From positions 12,542,501 through 12,606,500 of the forward strand of contig NC_086023.1 of NCBI RefSeq assembly GCF_036323735.1: a DNA stretch of 64,000 nucleotides, in the 5' to 3' direction. The stretch comes from Rattus norvegicus. Lineage: Eukaryota; Chordata; Mammalia; Rodentia; Muridae. The notes under the pieces are model-generated. The model was not told where the DNA came from and searched no databases. It saw only the letters and a program-made list of their open reading frames with translations. Below are positions 31,821 to 43,666 of the stretch, in pieces. Position numbers and translations under genes: made by a program. Each line of letters begins with the position of its first letter. Position 1 is the first letter of the stretch.

Positions 31821-33284
31821 GTAACAGACAGCCATACCAAGCTCCTGTCAGCAAGTACTTCTTGGCATCCGCAATAGTGACTGGGGTTTGGTGGCTATAA
31901 ATGGGATGGAGCCCCAGGAGAGGCAGTCTCTGGTTGTCCTTTCCTTTAGTCCCTGTTCCACTCTTTGTCCCTGTATTTCCTTTCCTGAGTATTTTGTTCT
32001 CACTTCTAAGAAGGACTGAAGCATCCATATTTTGGTCTTCCTTATTCTTGAGTGTCATATGTCTTGGGTATTCCAAGTTTGGGGTTTATATCCACTTATC
32101 AGTGAAAGCATACCATGGGTGTTCTTTTGTGACTTGGTTACCTCACTAAGGATGATATTTTCTAGTTCCATCCATTTGACTAAGAATTTCATGAAGTCAT
32201 TGTTTTGAATCGCTGAGTGTTACTTCATTGTATAAAATGTTCCACATTTTCTGTATCCATTCCTCTGCTAAGGGACATCTGGGTTGTTTCCACCTTCTGG
32301 TATTATAAAAAATGCTGCTTTGAACATAGAGGAGCATGTATCCTTGTTATATGTTGGAGCATCTTTTGGGTGTATGCCCAGTAGTGGAACAGCTGGGTCG
32401 TCATGTAGTACTATATCCAATTTTCTGAGGAACCACCAGACCGATTTCCAGAGTGGTTGTACCAGCTTGCAATCCCACCAACAATGGAGGAATGTTCCTC
32501 TTTCTCCATATCCTTGCCAGCATCTGCTGTCACCTGGGTTCTTGATGTTAGCCATTCTGATTGGTATGAGGTAGAATCTTTCAATTGTTTTGATTTGTAT
32601 TTTTCTGATGATTAAGGATGTTGAACATTTCTTTAGTGCTTCTCAACCATTCCTCAGTTGAGAATTCTTTAGTTGGGTACCCCATTTTTTAAGAGGATTA
32701 TTTGGTTCTCTAGTATCTAACTTCTTGAGTTCCTTGTATATATTAGATATTAACTCTCTATTAGATGAAGGATTGGTAAAGATCTTTTCCCAATCTGCTG
32801 GTTGCTGTTTTATGAGAGGTTCTGCCAATGCCTTGCTGATACAGATTAAGATGATTGGAGTTAACCATCAGACTGAGCACAAGGACCCCTATGGAGGAGT
32901 TAGAGAAAGGACTGAAGGAACTGAAAGGGTTTGCAACATAGGAAGAGCAACAATATCAACCAACCAGACCCCCCCCCCCGAGGTCCCAGGGACTAAACCA
33001 CCAACTAAAGAGTACACATGGGGGGAAAGCCATGGCTCCAGCCACTTATATAGCAAGATGGCATTGTCTGGCAGCTATAGGAGAAACCATTGGTCCTGTG
33101 AAGTCTCCTTTCTCCAATGTAGGGGAATGCCAGCGTATTGAGGTAAGAGTGGGTGAGTGGGAGGAGGAGCATCCTCATAGAAGCATGGGAGAGAGGGGAC
33201 ACTAGAGGGGGAACAGGGAAAGAGGATAACATTTGAAATGTAAATACATAAACTATCCAATTAAAAAAAAAAGAGTAACAGACA
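31821..33284 (+). mobile_element. Twin-primed (5'-inverted) L1 with 10-bp target duplication
   Basis: Left part (about 31831-32858) is L1 in minus orientation: start of 3' UTR, ORF2 C-terminus (frame 32555-32268) and up to the WEKIFTN region. Right part (about 32866-33274) is the rest of the 3' UTR in plus orientation with its G-rich tract, GGATAACATTTGAAATGTAA and A-tail. The two parts are nearly consecutive in the element (about 50 bp lost). GTAACAGACA flanks the whole at 31821-31830 and 33275-33284. This is the classic product of twin priming during L1 insertion. Confidence 0.92.
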
Positions 33285-33480
33285 CTGTTGTGGATAGGAC
33301 ACCCTTGCTTACTGCAGGTAGGAATTTAAATCAATCCAGAAGGTCCCCCCAAAATTAAACATAGACCTGCCATACAAGCCCACATGGACCAGCATGCATG
33401 CCTAGCATGTACCAGCATTCCTAGCATGTACCCAAAGAGCTCTAATGCATACTACAGAGACATTTGCACATACATGTTTA
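33285..33480. other. Non-coding stretch
   Basis: Contains CTAGCATGTACC twice (near 33402 and 33420); nothing else recognised. Confidence 0.4.
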
Positions 33481-33670
33481 TTATTTGGTTGGATCCCAGC
33501 ACCTAACTTAACAATCAGCATTTGAGGCATTCCTCACATACCTGTAACATCAGCTCTTCAGGAGGTAGAGACAGGAGGACAACTCCTGTTGTGCTCCTTA
33601 ATGGATTCTAGCCCAGTGGAGAGATAAGCACTTGTTTCATAGGACTGAGCATAGAGTGATGGAAGAGAAC
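33481..33670 (+). mobile_element. B4-like SINE feeding a tail minisatellite
   Basis: AGCTCTTCAGGAGGTAGAGA CAGGAGG is the B1-like middle, and a decayed B4-like 3' half follows (GTGATGGAAGAGAACATCTG). The next blocks (CTCTTCTACCCTCTGCACAC) correspond to the B4 tail motif 'gacctctggcctc(t/c)acacac'. Diverged. Confidence 0.6.
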
Positions 33671-34050
33671 ATCTGATACACTCTTCTACCCTCTGCACAC
33701 ACAAACACACATACCCATATGAACAAATGCACCTGATATACTCTTCCAGTCTTTACACATTTGTACATATATTCTAAGAGACCTGAGACATTCTTCTGGC
33801 CTTTACACACATGCACATATATTCTAAAAAACCTGATGAACACTTCCAGCCTGTATATACATGAACACACATACACATATGTTCAAAAACACCTGATATT
33901 TGCTTCTGGACTCAGCACACATGAACACACATACATATATGTACAAAAACACTTGATATACTCTTCTGGCCTCTGCTCACATGAATACACATGCATGCAT
34001 GTACAAAAACACCTGATATACTCTTCTAACCTCTGCACACACACGTGTGT
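33671..34050. repeat. Seven-unit 60/50-bp minisatellite derived from a B4 tail
   Basis: Units begin with AYCTGATAY-type text at 33671, 33731, 33781, 33831, 33891, 33951 and 34011: spacings 60, 50, 50, 60, 60, 60, then a partial unit. Each holds CTCTTCTGGCCTCTGCACAC-like, then ACACATACATATATG-like, then TACAAAAAC. Because 60 is a multiple of 3, an open frame (33761-34054) repeats a 20-residue unit (VQKHLIYSSGLCSHEYTCMH and variants). Confidence 0.93.
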
Positions 34051-34094
34051 ATAAGCACTTGCATGGGCAAATAAATGAACATTTTAAAAGTTAA

Positions 34095-34555
34095 ATTCCT
34101 TAAGTAGAAATAATCTAAATGCCCAAATATCCATCACTAATGATAAATAAAAATATATCCATATGGTGTAATATTGTTAAGTCATAAAGTTGAGCACAGT
34201 ATTGCTGTGTATCAATATGAAAATATTTTAATAGAGGAAACATCATATTCTGTATGTTCCTTTCATAGGAAATATCCATTATAGAAAGTCTCCAGAGGAA
34301 GAAAGTAGGTTAATGGCTGCCTAGAGGAGCATAAGATACAGGGAGTCTGGAAGGCGATAGGGAGGCTCAGGGAGCGTCAGGGGGAAGAATGCCTTCAGTT
34401 TCTTTCTGGGGTGACAAAAATGGCCTAACACTGTGTGAATGTTTGCATATATCTTTATGAATATGCTAAAACTTTTCAATTCTGCATTTTAAATATGTGA
34501 GTGGTTTCCTGCATGAAACTTATCTCAGTAAAGGAGTCATTTTAAGAATTTACCA
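34095..34555 (+). mobile_element. Ancient L1 3' end
   Basis: TAATCTAAATGCCCAAATAT CCATC and later GGTTAATGGCTGCCTAGAGG, TTTCTTTCTGGGGTGACAAA AATGG, GAATATGCTAAAAC and CAATTCTGCATTTTAAATAT GTGAG follow the order of an old mammalian L1 ORF2 end and 3' UTR. No target duplication left. Confidence 0.7.
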
Positions 34556-36975
34556 TAATTGTTAAATTTTGTAGTTTCAAGGCTTCTCTTAGATAAGAAT
34601 TTTTGTTACAGAAAAAAATGTATTTTTATAACACATACCCATGGAATCATAAACAGATCCCTAAAAGAGCTTGTATTTGATGAGCAGAATAAATTTAAAA
34701 GCAAAATGGAGTCAAATGGCTTTGCATTAGCCTAAGTGTATGAGTACTTCCGGGACTTCAGGAACTGAAGCCAAGGCACTGACACTTCAGTGTAGAGAGT
34801 TGCAGGTGTGTGGGGTTATTTTAATTGCATGAAATAAGGCACATACACTCACTTTTATGTAACTTTGTTTTATTTCTTCTCCTCCTTCCTCTTAGGAAGT
34901 CTTGGGGAAGAACCTTCATTCTGCCATCTTGCCACACTGTGGACCCTGTTGTGAAGGGCAGACTGCAAGAGAGGTGTGAGCAAAAGCCTGCGTCTTCAAG
35001 GCTAATGTCCTTCATTTTCAGAGAGATTACTGGATCTCTCTATTTCTTTCTTATTTTTTCAATCAGTTCTTATGCTTAACGCTACAATATTTGACACTTT
35101 GCCCTTTTTGTCTGTAAATGAAAGGGACACTTTCTTAAATTATCCCCATTGATACACCTTCTGCACCACAGATTTCCGTTGTTCTCAACACTCCTCTGCA
35201 TGATTGAAGCACAGTCCACTCATCAGTGCTCCTGTTCCAGGTTTTCACTAAGGCCAACACTGCTGCAATAAAGTCCCTGCCCATGTCTGAGGTTTGCATG
35301 GCCGAGAGGTTCTGCACCCATGAACCCACTCTAGGAATCGCTTCTCAGTCACAAGGACAAGCACACGCACATTCCACTTAAAGGTGGTGGCAGTGATTTC
35401 TAATCTTTCCATAACGTTGGAGAGATTCCTTTGCCAGATTCTTCATCATAGTGAAGGGGCAGTACTATAAAACAAACAGGTCTCAGTCCCAATTTCACCA
35501 ATCCTACACTATACTGAATGCTATGCTTTTATTATATAAAGTGATTAAAAAGCCCCAGGGCAGACACCTTGTCAACTCTGCAGTTTGCTGTCCCCGTTTT
35601 CTGTCCCGTCTTTATTTCTGGCCCAAGGCAATTTCCCTGACTCTCTAGCAGTTCAGCCATGTGTCCGTGAGGATGTTAGTGATAATTTATTGAGTGATTC
35701 TTGGTGCTCAGAACCGGGGAACTTCAAACCAGGCACGTAAATCCATAACTGTTTTTAGCATCTGACAAGTTTTTAAACTTCCCCACATGTTAAAAGCATA
35801 AAGGAAATAGAAATCAAGTTAGCAAAGATGAGAACTATTAAGCTCTACTTTCATTACTGCATAGGAAGTCAGGATAGAATAGCAACTAATGATAGTAACT
35901 CTATGGCCAGTTGTTTGGGTTTGCATCCTAAGTACATAAAGGTAGGACAAGGAATTTCATCTCTTGGGGCCTTAAGCTGAGAAGGGATGGTAACAGCAGT
36001 GCCATTGGATTCAATATATTAGAATTCATGAAAAGATTAGGTCTATATCTGGGAATTGGTGTGTGCTGTGCAGTCACTTGGTAAATAAATAACATGGAAT
36101 CCTGAATACTAAGCGTGCATCTCCAGGTTACCCATGAATATTTTACTAATAGTCTTCCCACAGCTTTGCATCCTCAGCCTAGGCAATATAAAGTTTGCAA
36201 CACCACAGCACAACTTTATAATTCTAATGATCAATAGATTTACCGAAGGTATCTCTGTGCTTGTGAACTAGTTGGTGTTCATTGTGCCCTACACATAGAG
36301 AATCATTTGCTTGTTCAACTAATCAATTACACAGGCTTAAGAGCAAGTGCATTATATGCTCTTATATATGGTAGGCATCTGCATTATACTGTTTAAGAGC
36401 ATTGTACAGACAGAGAGCAAACAAGTATTCTGTCCTGTTCATTCTTTGGCCTCAAAGTAGGACATATGTTCCCCCACCAGCCTTTGTTTGACATCCTTTC
36501 TTCCTCTCAAGCTGGTCACTGTTTGCATCACTGGTCCCTCTCTAGCATTTTTGTATTCAAAAGAGGCTATCTGGGGACACACTGCGATTTTGTGGTCATC
36601 AGTATTGTGAATTTTACAGGATTCATAATCATCTTAGAGACAAACCTCTGGTATGTCTTTCGATTTTTTTTTTTTACAAGAAAGCTCTCAAGACTGACCT
36701 CATAATTAAATGTAAAGTCTTTCCATGTCTGATGCTTTTGCTGTGAACTGCTCTGTGCTACTCACATGCCACACACTAGTTCTTCATAGTTCATATAAGT
36801 ATCTTTGATGCTCAGGTTCAGTGTTCTTGTGAACCAATCCCTCTAATAGCATTTCTAAATACTTATCATCTACATATCAATCATCGATCTATCTAGTATT
36901 TCTATATAACTAACATCTACATACTAATAGTCTATTCATCAGCAACTTATCTTTCTTTTTTTTTGATATTGGATT
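34556..36975. other. Intergenic stretch, nothing recognised
   Basis: About 2.4 kb of unique-looking, AT-rich DNA. Small open frames (for example 34825-35079, 35135-35329, 36466-36705) carry no recognised domain. Confidence 0.35.
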
Positions 36976-37704
36976 CAAGTTGTTTTTTTTTTAATTAACT
37001 TGAGTATTTCTTATTTCCATTTCGAATGTTATTCCCTTTCCCGGTTTCCGGGGAAACATCCCCCTAATCCCTCCCCCTCCCCTTCTTTATGGGTGTTCCC
37101 ATCCTCACCCTCCCCCCTTTGCCTCCCTCCCCCCAACAAGCACATTCACTGGGGGTTCAGTCTTAGCAGGACCAAGGGCTTTCACTTACACTGGTGCTCT
37201 TACTAGGCTATGCATTGCTACCTATGAGGTTAGAGTCCAGGGTCAGTCCATGTATATGCTTTAGGTACTGGCTTAGTCCCTGGAAGCTCAGGTTGCTTGG
37301 CATTGTTGATCATAAGGGGTCTCGAGCCCCTTCAAGCTCTTCCAGTTCTTTCTCTGATTCCTTCACCGGGGGTCCTATTCTCAGTTCAGTGGTTTGCTGC
37401 TGGCATTCGCCTCTGTATTTGTTGTATTCTGGCTGTGTCTCTCAGGAGAGATCTACATCCGTCTCCTGTCGGCCTGCACTTCTTTGCTTCATCCATCTTG
37501 TCTAATTGGGTGGATGTATATGTATGGGCCACATGTGTGGCAGGCTTTGAATGGGTGTTCCTTCTCTGTTTTAATCTTTGCTTCTCTATTCCCTGCCAAG
37601 GGTATTCTTGTTCCCCCTTATAAAGAAGGAGTGAAGCATTCATATTTGACATCCGTCTTGAGTTTCATGTGTTCTGTGCATCTTGGGTAATTCAAGCATT
37701 TGGG

Positions 37705-40700
37705 CTAATAGCCACTTATCAATGAGTGCATACCATGTGTGTTTTTCTGTGATTGGGTTACCTCACTCAGGATGATATTTTCCAGTTCCCTCCATTTGCT
37801 TATGAATTTCATAAAGGCATTGTTTTTGATACCTGAATAATGTTCCATTGTGTAGATGTCCCACATTTTCTATATCCATTCAACTGTTGAAGGGCATCTG
37901 GGTTCTTTCCAGCTTCTGGCTATTATAAATAAGGCTGTTACGAACATAGTGGAGCACCTGTCTTTTTTATATGTTGGGGCACCTTGTGGGTATATGCCAA
38001 AGAGGGGTATAGCTGGATCCTCAGGTAGTTCAATGTCCAATTTTCTGAGGAACCTCCAGACAGATTTCCAGAATGGTTTTAGCAGTCTGCAATCCCAGCA
38101 ACAATGGAGGAGTGTTCTTCTTTCTCCACATCCTCTCCAGCATTTGTTGTCACCTGAGTTTTTGATATTAGCCATTCTCATTGACGTGAGGTGAAATCTC
38201 AGGGTTGTTTTGATTTGCATTTCCCTTATGACTAAAGATGTTGAACATTTCTTTAGGTGTTTCTCAGCCATTCGGCATTCCTCAGCTGTGAATTCTTTGT
38301 TTAGTTCTGAACCCCATTTTTTAATAGGATTATTTGTCTCCCTGCGGTCTAACTTCTTGAATTCTTTGTATATTTTGGATATAAGCCCTCTATCTGTTGT
38401 AGGATTGGTAAAGATCTTTTCCCAATCTGTTGGTTGCCATTTGTCCTAACCACAGTGTCCTTTGCCTTACAGAAGTTTTGCAGTTTTATGAGATCCCATT
38501 TGTCAATTATTGATCTTAGAGCATAAGCCATTGGTGTTTTGTTCAGGAAATTTTTTCCAGTGCCTATGTGTTCGCGATGCTCCCCTAGTTTTTCTTCTAT
38601 TAGTTTGAGTGTATCTGGTTTGATGTGGAGGTCCTTGATCCACTTGGACTTAAGCTTTGTACAAGGTGATAAGCATGGATCGATCTGCATTCTTCTGCAT
38701 GTTGACCTCCAGTTGAACCAGCACCATTTGCTGAAAATGCTGTCTTTTTTTCCATTTGATGGTTTTGGCTCCTTTGTCAAAAATCCAGTGCCCATAGGTG
38801 TGTGGGTTCATTTCTGGGTCTTCAATTCTGTTCCATTGGTCTATCTGTCTGTCTCTGTACCAATACCATGCAGATTTTATCACTATTGCTCTGTAATATT
38901 GCTTGCGTTCAGGGATAGTGATTCCCCCTGAAGTCCTTTTATTGTTGAGAATAGTTTTAGCTATCCTGGTTTTTTTGTTATTCTAGATGAATTTGCAAAT
39001 TGTTCTGTCTAACTCTTTGAAGAATTGGATTGGTATTTTGATGGGGATTGCATTGAATCTGTAGATCGCTTTTGATAAAATGGTCATTTTTACTATGTTA
39101 ATCCTGCCAATCCATGAGCATGGGAGACCTTTCCATCTTCTGAGGTCTTCTTCAATTTCTTTCTTCAGAGACTTGAAGTTCTTATTGTACAGATCTTTTA
39201 CTTGATTGGTTAAAGTCACACTGAGGTACTTTATATTGTTTGGGTCTATTATGAAGGGTGTCGTTTCCCTAATTTCTTTCTCGGCTTGTTTCTCTTTTGT
39301 GTAGAGGAAGGCTACTGATTTATTTGAGATAATTTTATACCCAGCCACTTTGCTGAAGTTGTTTATCAGCTTTAGTAGTTCATTGGTGGAACTTTTGGGA
39401 TCACTTAAATATACTATCATATCATCTGCAAATAGTGATATTTTGACTTCTTCTTTATGATATGTATCCCCTTGATTTCCTTTTGTTGTCTGATTGCTCT
39501 GGCTAGAACTTCAAGCACTATATTGAATAAGTAGAGAGAGTGGGCAGCCTTGTTTAGTCCCTGATTTTAGTGGGATTGCTTCAAGTTTCTCTCCATTTAG
39601 TTTAATGTTAGCAACTGGTTTGCTGTATATGGCTTTCACTATGTTTAGGTATGGGCCTTGAATTCCTATTCTTTCCAGAACTTTTATCATGAAGGGGTGT
39701 TGAATTTGTCAAATGCTTTCTCAGCATCTAATGAAATGATCATGTCGTTTTCTTCTTTCAGTTTGTTTATATAATGGATCACGTTGATGGTTTTCCGTAT
39801 ATTAAACCATCCCTGCATGTCTGGGATGAAGCCTACTCGATCATGGTGGATGATTGTTTTGATGTGTTCTTGGATTCAGTTTGCCAGAATTTTATTGAGT
39901 ATTTTTGCATCGATATTCATAAGAGAAATTGGTCTGAAGTTCTCTTTCTTTGTTGGGTCTTTGTGTGATTTAGGTATAAGAGTAATTGTGGCTTCATAGA
40001 AGGAATTCAGTAGTGCTCCATCTGTTTCAATTTTGTGGAATAGTTTGGATAGTATTGGTATGAGATCTTCTATGAAGGTCTGATAGAATTCTGCACTAAA
40101 CCCGTCTGGACCTGGGCTCTTTTTGGTTGGGAGACCTTTAATTACTGCTTCTATTTCCTTAGGAGTTATGGGGTTGTTTAATTGGTTTCTTGGTTCCTGA
40201 TTTAACTTCGGTACCTGGTATCTGTCTAGGAAATTGTCCATTTCCTGCAGATTTTCAAGTTTTATTGAATATAGGCTTTTATAGTAAGATCTGATGATTT
40301 TTTGAATTTCCTCTGAATCTGTAGTTATGTCTCCCTTTTCATTTCTGATTTTGTTAATTTGGAAACACTCTCTGTGTCCTCTCGTTAGTCTGGCTAAGGG
40401 TTTATCTATCTTGTAGATTTTCTCAAAGAACCAACTTCTGGTTCTGTTGATTCTTTCTATGGTCCTTTTTGTTTCTACCTGGCTGATTTCAGCTCAGAGT
40501 TTGATTATTTCCTGCCTTCTACTCCTCCTGGGTGTATTTGCTTCTTTTTGTTCTAGAGCTTTTAGGTGTGCTGTCAAGCTGGTGACATATGCTCTCTCCT
40601 GTTTCTTTCTGCAGGCACTCAGAGCTATGAGTTTTCCTCTTAGCACAGCTTTCATTGTGTCCCATAAGTTTGGGTATGTTGTACCTTCATTTTCATTAAA

Positions 40701-41585
40701 TTCTAAGAAGTCTTTAATTTCTTTCTTTATCTCTTCCTTGACCAGGTTATCATTGAGTAGAGCATTATTCAACGTCCATGTATATGTGGGCGTTCTTCCC
40801 TTAATGTTGTTGAATACCAGCTTTAGGACGTGGTGGTCTGATAGCACGCATGGGATTATTTTTATGTTTCTGTACCTGTTGAAGCCCGTTTTTTGACCAA
40901 TTATATGGTCAGTTTTGGACAAAGTACCATGAGGAGCTGAGAAGAAGGTATATCCTTTTGCTTTAGGATAGAATGTTCTATAAATATCTGTTGAGTCCAT
41001 TTGGTTCATGACTTCTCTTACTCTGTCTACGTCTCTGTTTAATTTCTGTTTCCATGATCTGTCCATTGATGAGAGTGGGGTGTTGAAATCTCCTACTATT
41101 ATTGTGTGAGGTGCAATGTGTACTTTGAGCTTTAGTAAGGTTTTTTTTACATATGTAGGTGCCCTTGTATTTGGGGCATAGATATTTAGGATTGAGAGTT
41201 CATCTTGGTGGATTTTTCCTTTGATGAATATGAAGTGTCCTTCCTTATCTTTTTTGATGACTTTTAGTTGGAAATTGATTTTATTTGATATTAGAATTGC
41301 TACTCCAGCTCGCTTATTCCGACCATTTGCTTGGAAAGTTGTTTTCCAGCCTTTCACTCTGAGGTAGTGTCTGTCTTTGTCTCTGAGGTGTGTTTCCTGT
41401 AGGCATTAGAATGCAGGGTCCTCGTTGCGTATCCAGTTTGTTAATCTATGTCTTTTTATTGGGGAGTTGACACCATTGATGTTGAGAGATATTAAGGAAT
41501 AGTGATTATTGCTTCCTGTTATATTTATATTTGGATGTGAAGTTATGTTTGTGTGCTTTTCTTCTCTTTGTTTTGTTGCCAAGAT
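37705..41585 (-). pseudogene. L1-B ORF2 (endonuclease, reverse transcriptase), multiply broken
   Basis: Endonuclease in the frame 41357-40494 (VGDFNTPLSSMDRSWKQKLN; SDHHVLKLVFNN). RT N-terminal part 40241-39876 (KKSPGPDGFSAEFYQTFIED; KENFRPISLMNIDAKILNKI). The catalytic FADD box is intact at 39432-39421. Later frames 39420-38983, 38795-38349 and 38271-37870 cover the thumb and the C-terminal zinc knuckle (ending near CWRGCGERRTLLHCCWDC). At least four frame changes or stops make it dead. It ends MHSLISGY then a stop at 37707-37705. Confidence 0.93.
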
Positions 41586-41587
41586 GA

Positions 41588-42663
41588 TTAGTTTCTTGCT
41601 TTTTCTAGGGTGTAGCTTGCCTCCTTATGTTGGGCTTTACCATTTATTATCCTTTGTAGTGCTGGATTTGTAGAAAGATATTGTGTATATTTGGTTTTGT
41701 CATGGAATATCTTGGTTTCTCCATCTATGTTAATTGAGAGTTTTGCAGGATACAGTAACCTGGGCTGGCATTTGTGTTCTCTTAGGGTCTGTATGACATC
41801 TGTCCAGGATCTTCTGGCTTTCATTGTCTCTGGCGAGAAGTCTGGTGTGATTCTGATAGGTCTGCCTTTATATGTTACTTGACCTTTTTCCCTTATTGCT
41901 TTTAATATTCTTTCTTTATTTTGTGCGTTTGGTGTTTTGACTATTATGTGATGGGAGGTGTTTCATTTCTGGTCCAATCTATTTGGAGTTCTGTAGGCTT
42001 CTTGTATGCCTATGGGTATCTCTTTTTTTAGGTTAGGGAAGTTTTCTTCTATGATTTTGTTGAAGATATTTACTGGTCCTTTGAGCTGGAAGTCTTCACT
42101 CTCTTCTATGCCTATTATCCTTAGGTTTGATCTTCTCATTGAGTCCTGGATTTCCTGTATGTTTTGATCAGTAGCTTCTTCTGCTTTACATTATCTTTGA
42201 CTGTTGAGTCGATGATTTCTATGGAATCTTCTGCTCCTGAGATTCTCTCTTCTATCCCTTGTATTCTGTTGGTGATGCTTGTATCTACGGCTCCTTGTCT
42301 CTTCCTTTGGTTTTCTATATCCAGGGATGTTTCCATGTGTTCTTTCTTGATTTCTTCTATTTCCATTTTTAATTCCTTCAACGGTTTGATTGTGTTTTCC
42401 TGGAATTCTTTCAGGGATTTTTGTGATTCCTCTCTGAAGGCTTCTACTTGTTTATTTATGTTTTCCTGTGTTTCTCTAAGGGAGTTCTTCATGTCTTTCT
42501 TGAAGTCCTCCAGCATCATGATCAAATATGATTTTGAAACTCGATCTTGCTTTTCTGGTGTGTTTGGATCTTCTGTGTTTGCTTTGGTGGGAGAATTGGG
42601 CTCCGATGATGCCATGTAGTCTTGGTTTCTGTTGCTTGGGTTCCTGTGCTTGCCTCTCACCAT
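41588..42663 (-). pseudogene. L1-B ORF1, frameshifted
   Basis: Starts MVRGKHRNPSNRNQDYMASS at 42663. The N-terminal 175 codons stay open and include the coiled coil (EDFKKDMKNSLRETQENINK and following Lys/Glu/Gln-rich heptads). A frameshift near 42160 breaks the reading, and other lesions follow. The C-terminal end (41824-41588) keeps KARRSWTDVIQTLREHKCQP and SINIDGETKIFHDKTKYTQY, ending EKARN. Homologous to L1-A ORF1. Confidence 0.92.
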
Positions 42664-43437
42664 CAGATTATCTCTAATGTTACTTTGTTCTGCTATTTCT
42701 GACAGTGGCTAGACTGTCCTATAAGCCTGTGTGTCAGGAGTGCTGTAGACCTGTTTTCCTGTTTTCTTTCAGCCAGTTATGGGGACTGAGTGTTCTGATT
42801 TCGGGCCTGTAGTTTTTCCTATCTACAGGTCTTCAGCTGTTACTGTGGGCCTGTGTCTTGAGTTCACCAGGCAGGTTGCTTGGAGCTGGAAGGTTTGTCT
42901 TACCTGTGGTCCCAAGGCTCAAGTTTGCTCATGGGGTGTTGCTTATGAGCTCTCCGTGGCGGCAGCAACCAGGAAGATCTGCACCGCCCTTTCTGGGAGC
43001 TTCCGTGCACCAGGGTTCCAGATGGCGTTTGGTGTTTTCCTCTGGAGTCAGAGATGTGGGCCGAGTGTAGACTCTTCTGGTTTCCCAGGCGTGTCTGCCT
43101 CTCTGAAGGTTTAGCTCTCCCTTCCTCGGGATTTGGGTGCAGAGAACTGTTTATCCAGTCAGTCCCTTCAGGTTCTGGCGGTGTCTCAGACGCAGCGGAT
43201 TTCCTGCTCCTGTGCCCTTCCCCAAGGGAACCCAGAGGCCGTATACAGTTTCCTCTTGGGTCAGGGATGTGGGCAGGGGTGGGCAGTGTTGGTGGTCTCT
43301 TCCGCTCTGCAGTCTCAGGAGTGCCCACCTGGCCAGGCAGTGAGGGCTCTCTCCCACGGGGTATGGGAGCAGGGAGCTGCTGTAGGCAGGGATCCACGGG
43401 TTTGGGACTCCTGCTAGAAACCCTCGAATTTTTTCTA
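42664..43437 (-). promoter_or_regulatory. L1-B 5' UTR (internal promoter region)
   Basis: GC-rich 774 bp upstream of ORF1, starting (minus strand) with TTCGAGGGTTTCTAGCAGGA. In L1 the 5' UTR carries the sense promoter. The frames open in it on both strands are not genes. Confidence 0.75.
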
Positions 43438-43500
43438 GACTAAATTAACTATACTTGGGAGATCCACCGTAAATATGTCCCATAAATCTACGATCTAATG
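43438..43500. other. Short linker between L1-B and a MITE
   Basis: No feature beyond the 8-bp MITE target site that follows. Confidence 0.4.
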
Positions 43501-43666
43501 CCCTAGACCAGTACTTCTCAACCTGTGGACTATGATCCTTTTGGCAAACCTGTATGTTAAAAAATGTTTATATTATGATTCAACAAACAGTTATGAAGTG
43601 GCAACAAAAAATTTGTGGTTGGAATTCACCACAGCATGAAAAACTGCATTAAAATGTCATGGTTTA
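43501..43666 (+). mobile_element. hAT-type MITE, left part
   Basis: Target copy CCCTAGAC (43501-43508), then terminal inverted repeat CAGTACTTCTCAACC (43509-43523), a shape typical of hAT/Charlie elements (CAGTGGTTCTCAACC type). The body continues to about 43666 (CAACAAACAGTTATGAAGTG; TGGTTGGAATTCACCACAGC), where a twin-primed L1 interrupts. The right end is at 48703-48746. Confidence 0.85.

Larger units (their letters stand above)
36980..43437 (-). mobile_element. Rat L1 copy 'B', near full length (6.45 kb), inactive
   Basis: Element order on the minus strand: 5' UTR (43437-42664, GC-rich), ORF1 (42663-41588), ORF2 (41585-37705), 3' UTR (37704-36992) and A-tail (T-run at 36982-36992). Both ORFs carry stops and frameshifts. 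No clear target duplication was visible. It serves as the yardstick for the other copies in this window. Confidence 0.95.

Noticed and set aside
33671..34050. CRISPR-like array
   Set aside because: The units are tandem with no unique spacers, in a mammalian genome and next to a SINE; it is a minisatellite.
36980..43437. An active L1
   Set aside because: ORF1 has a frameshift near 42160 and ORF2 is split over at least four frames, although the FADD box is intact.
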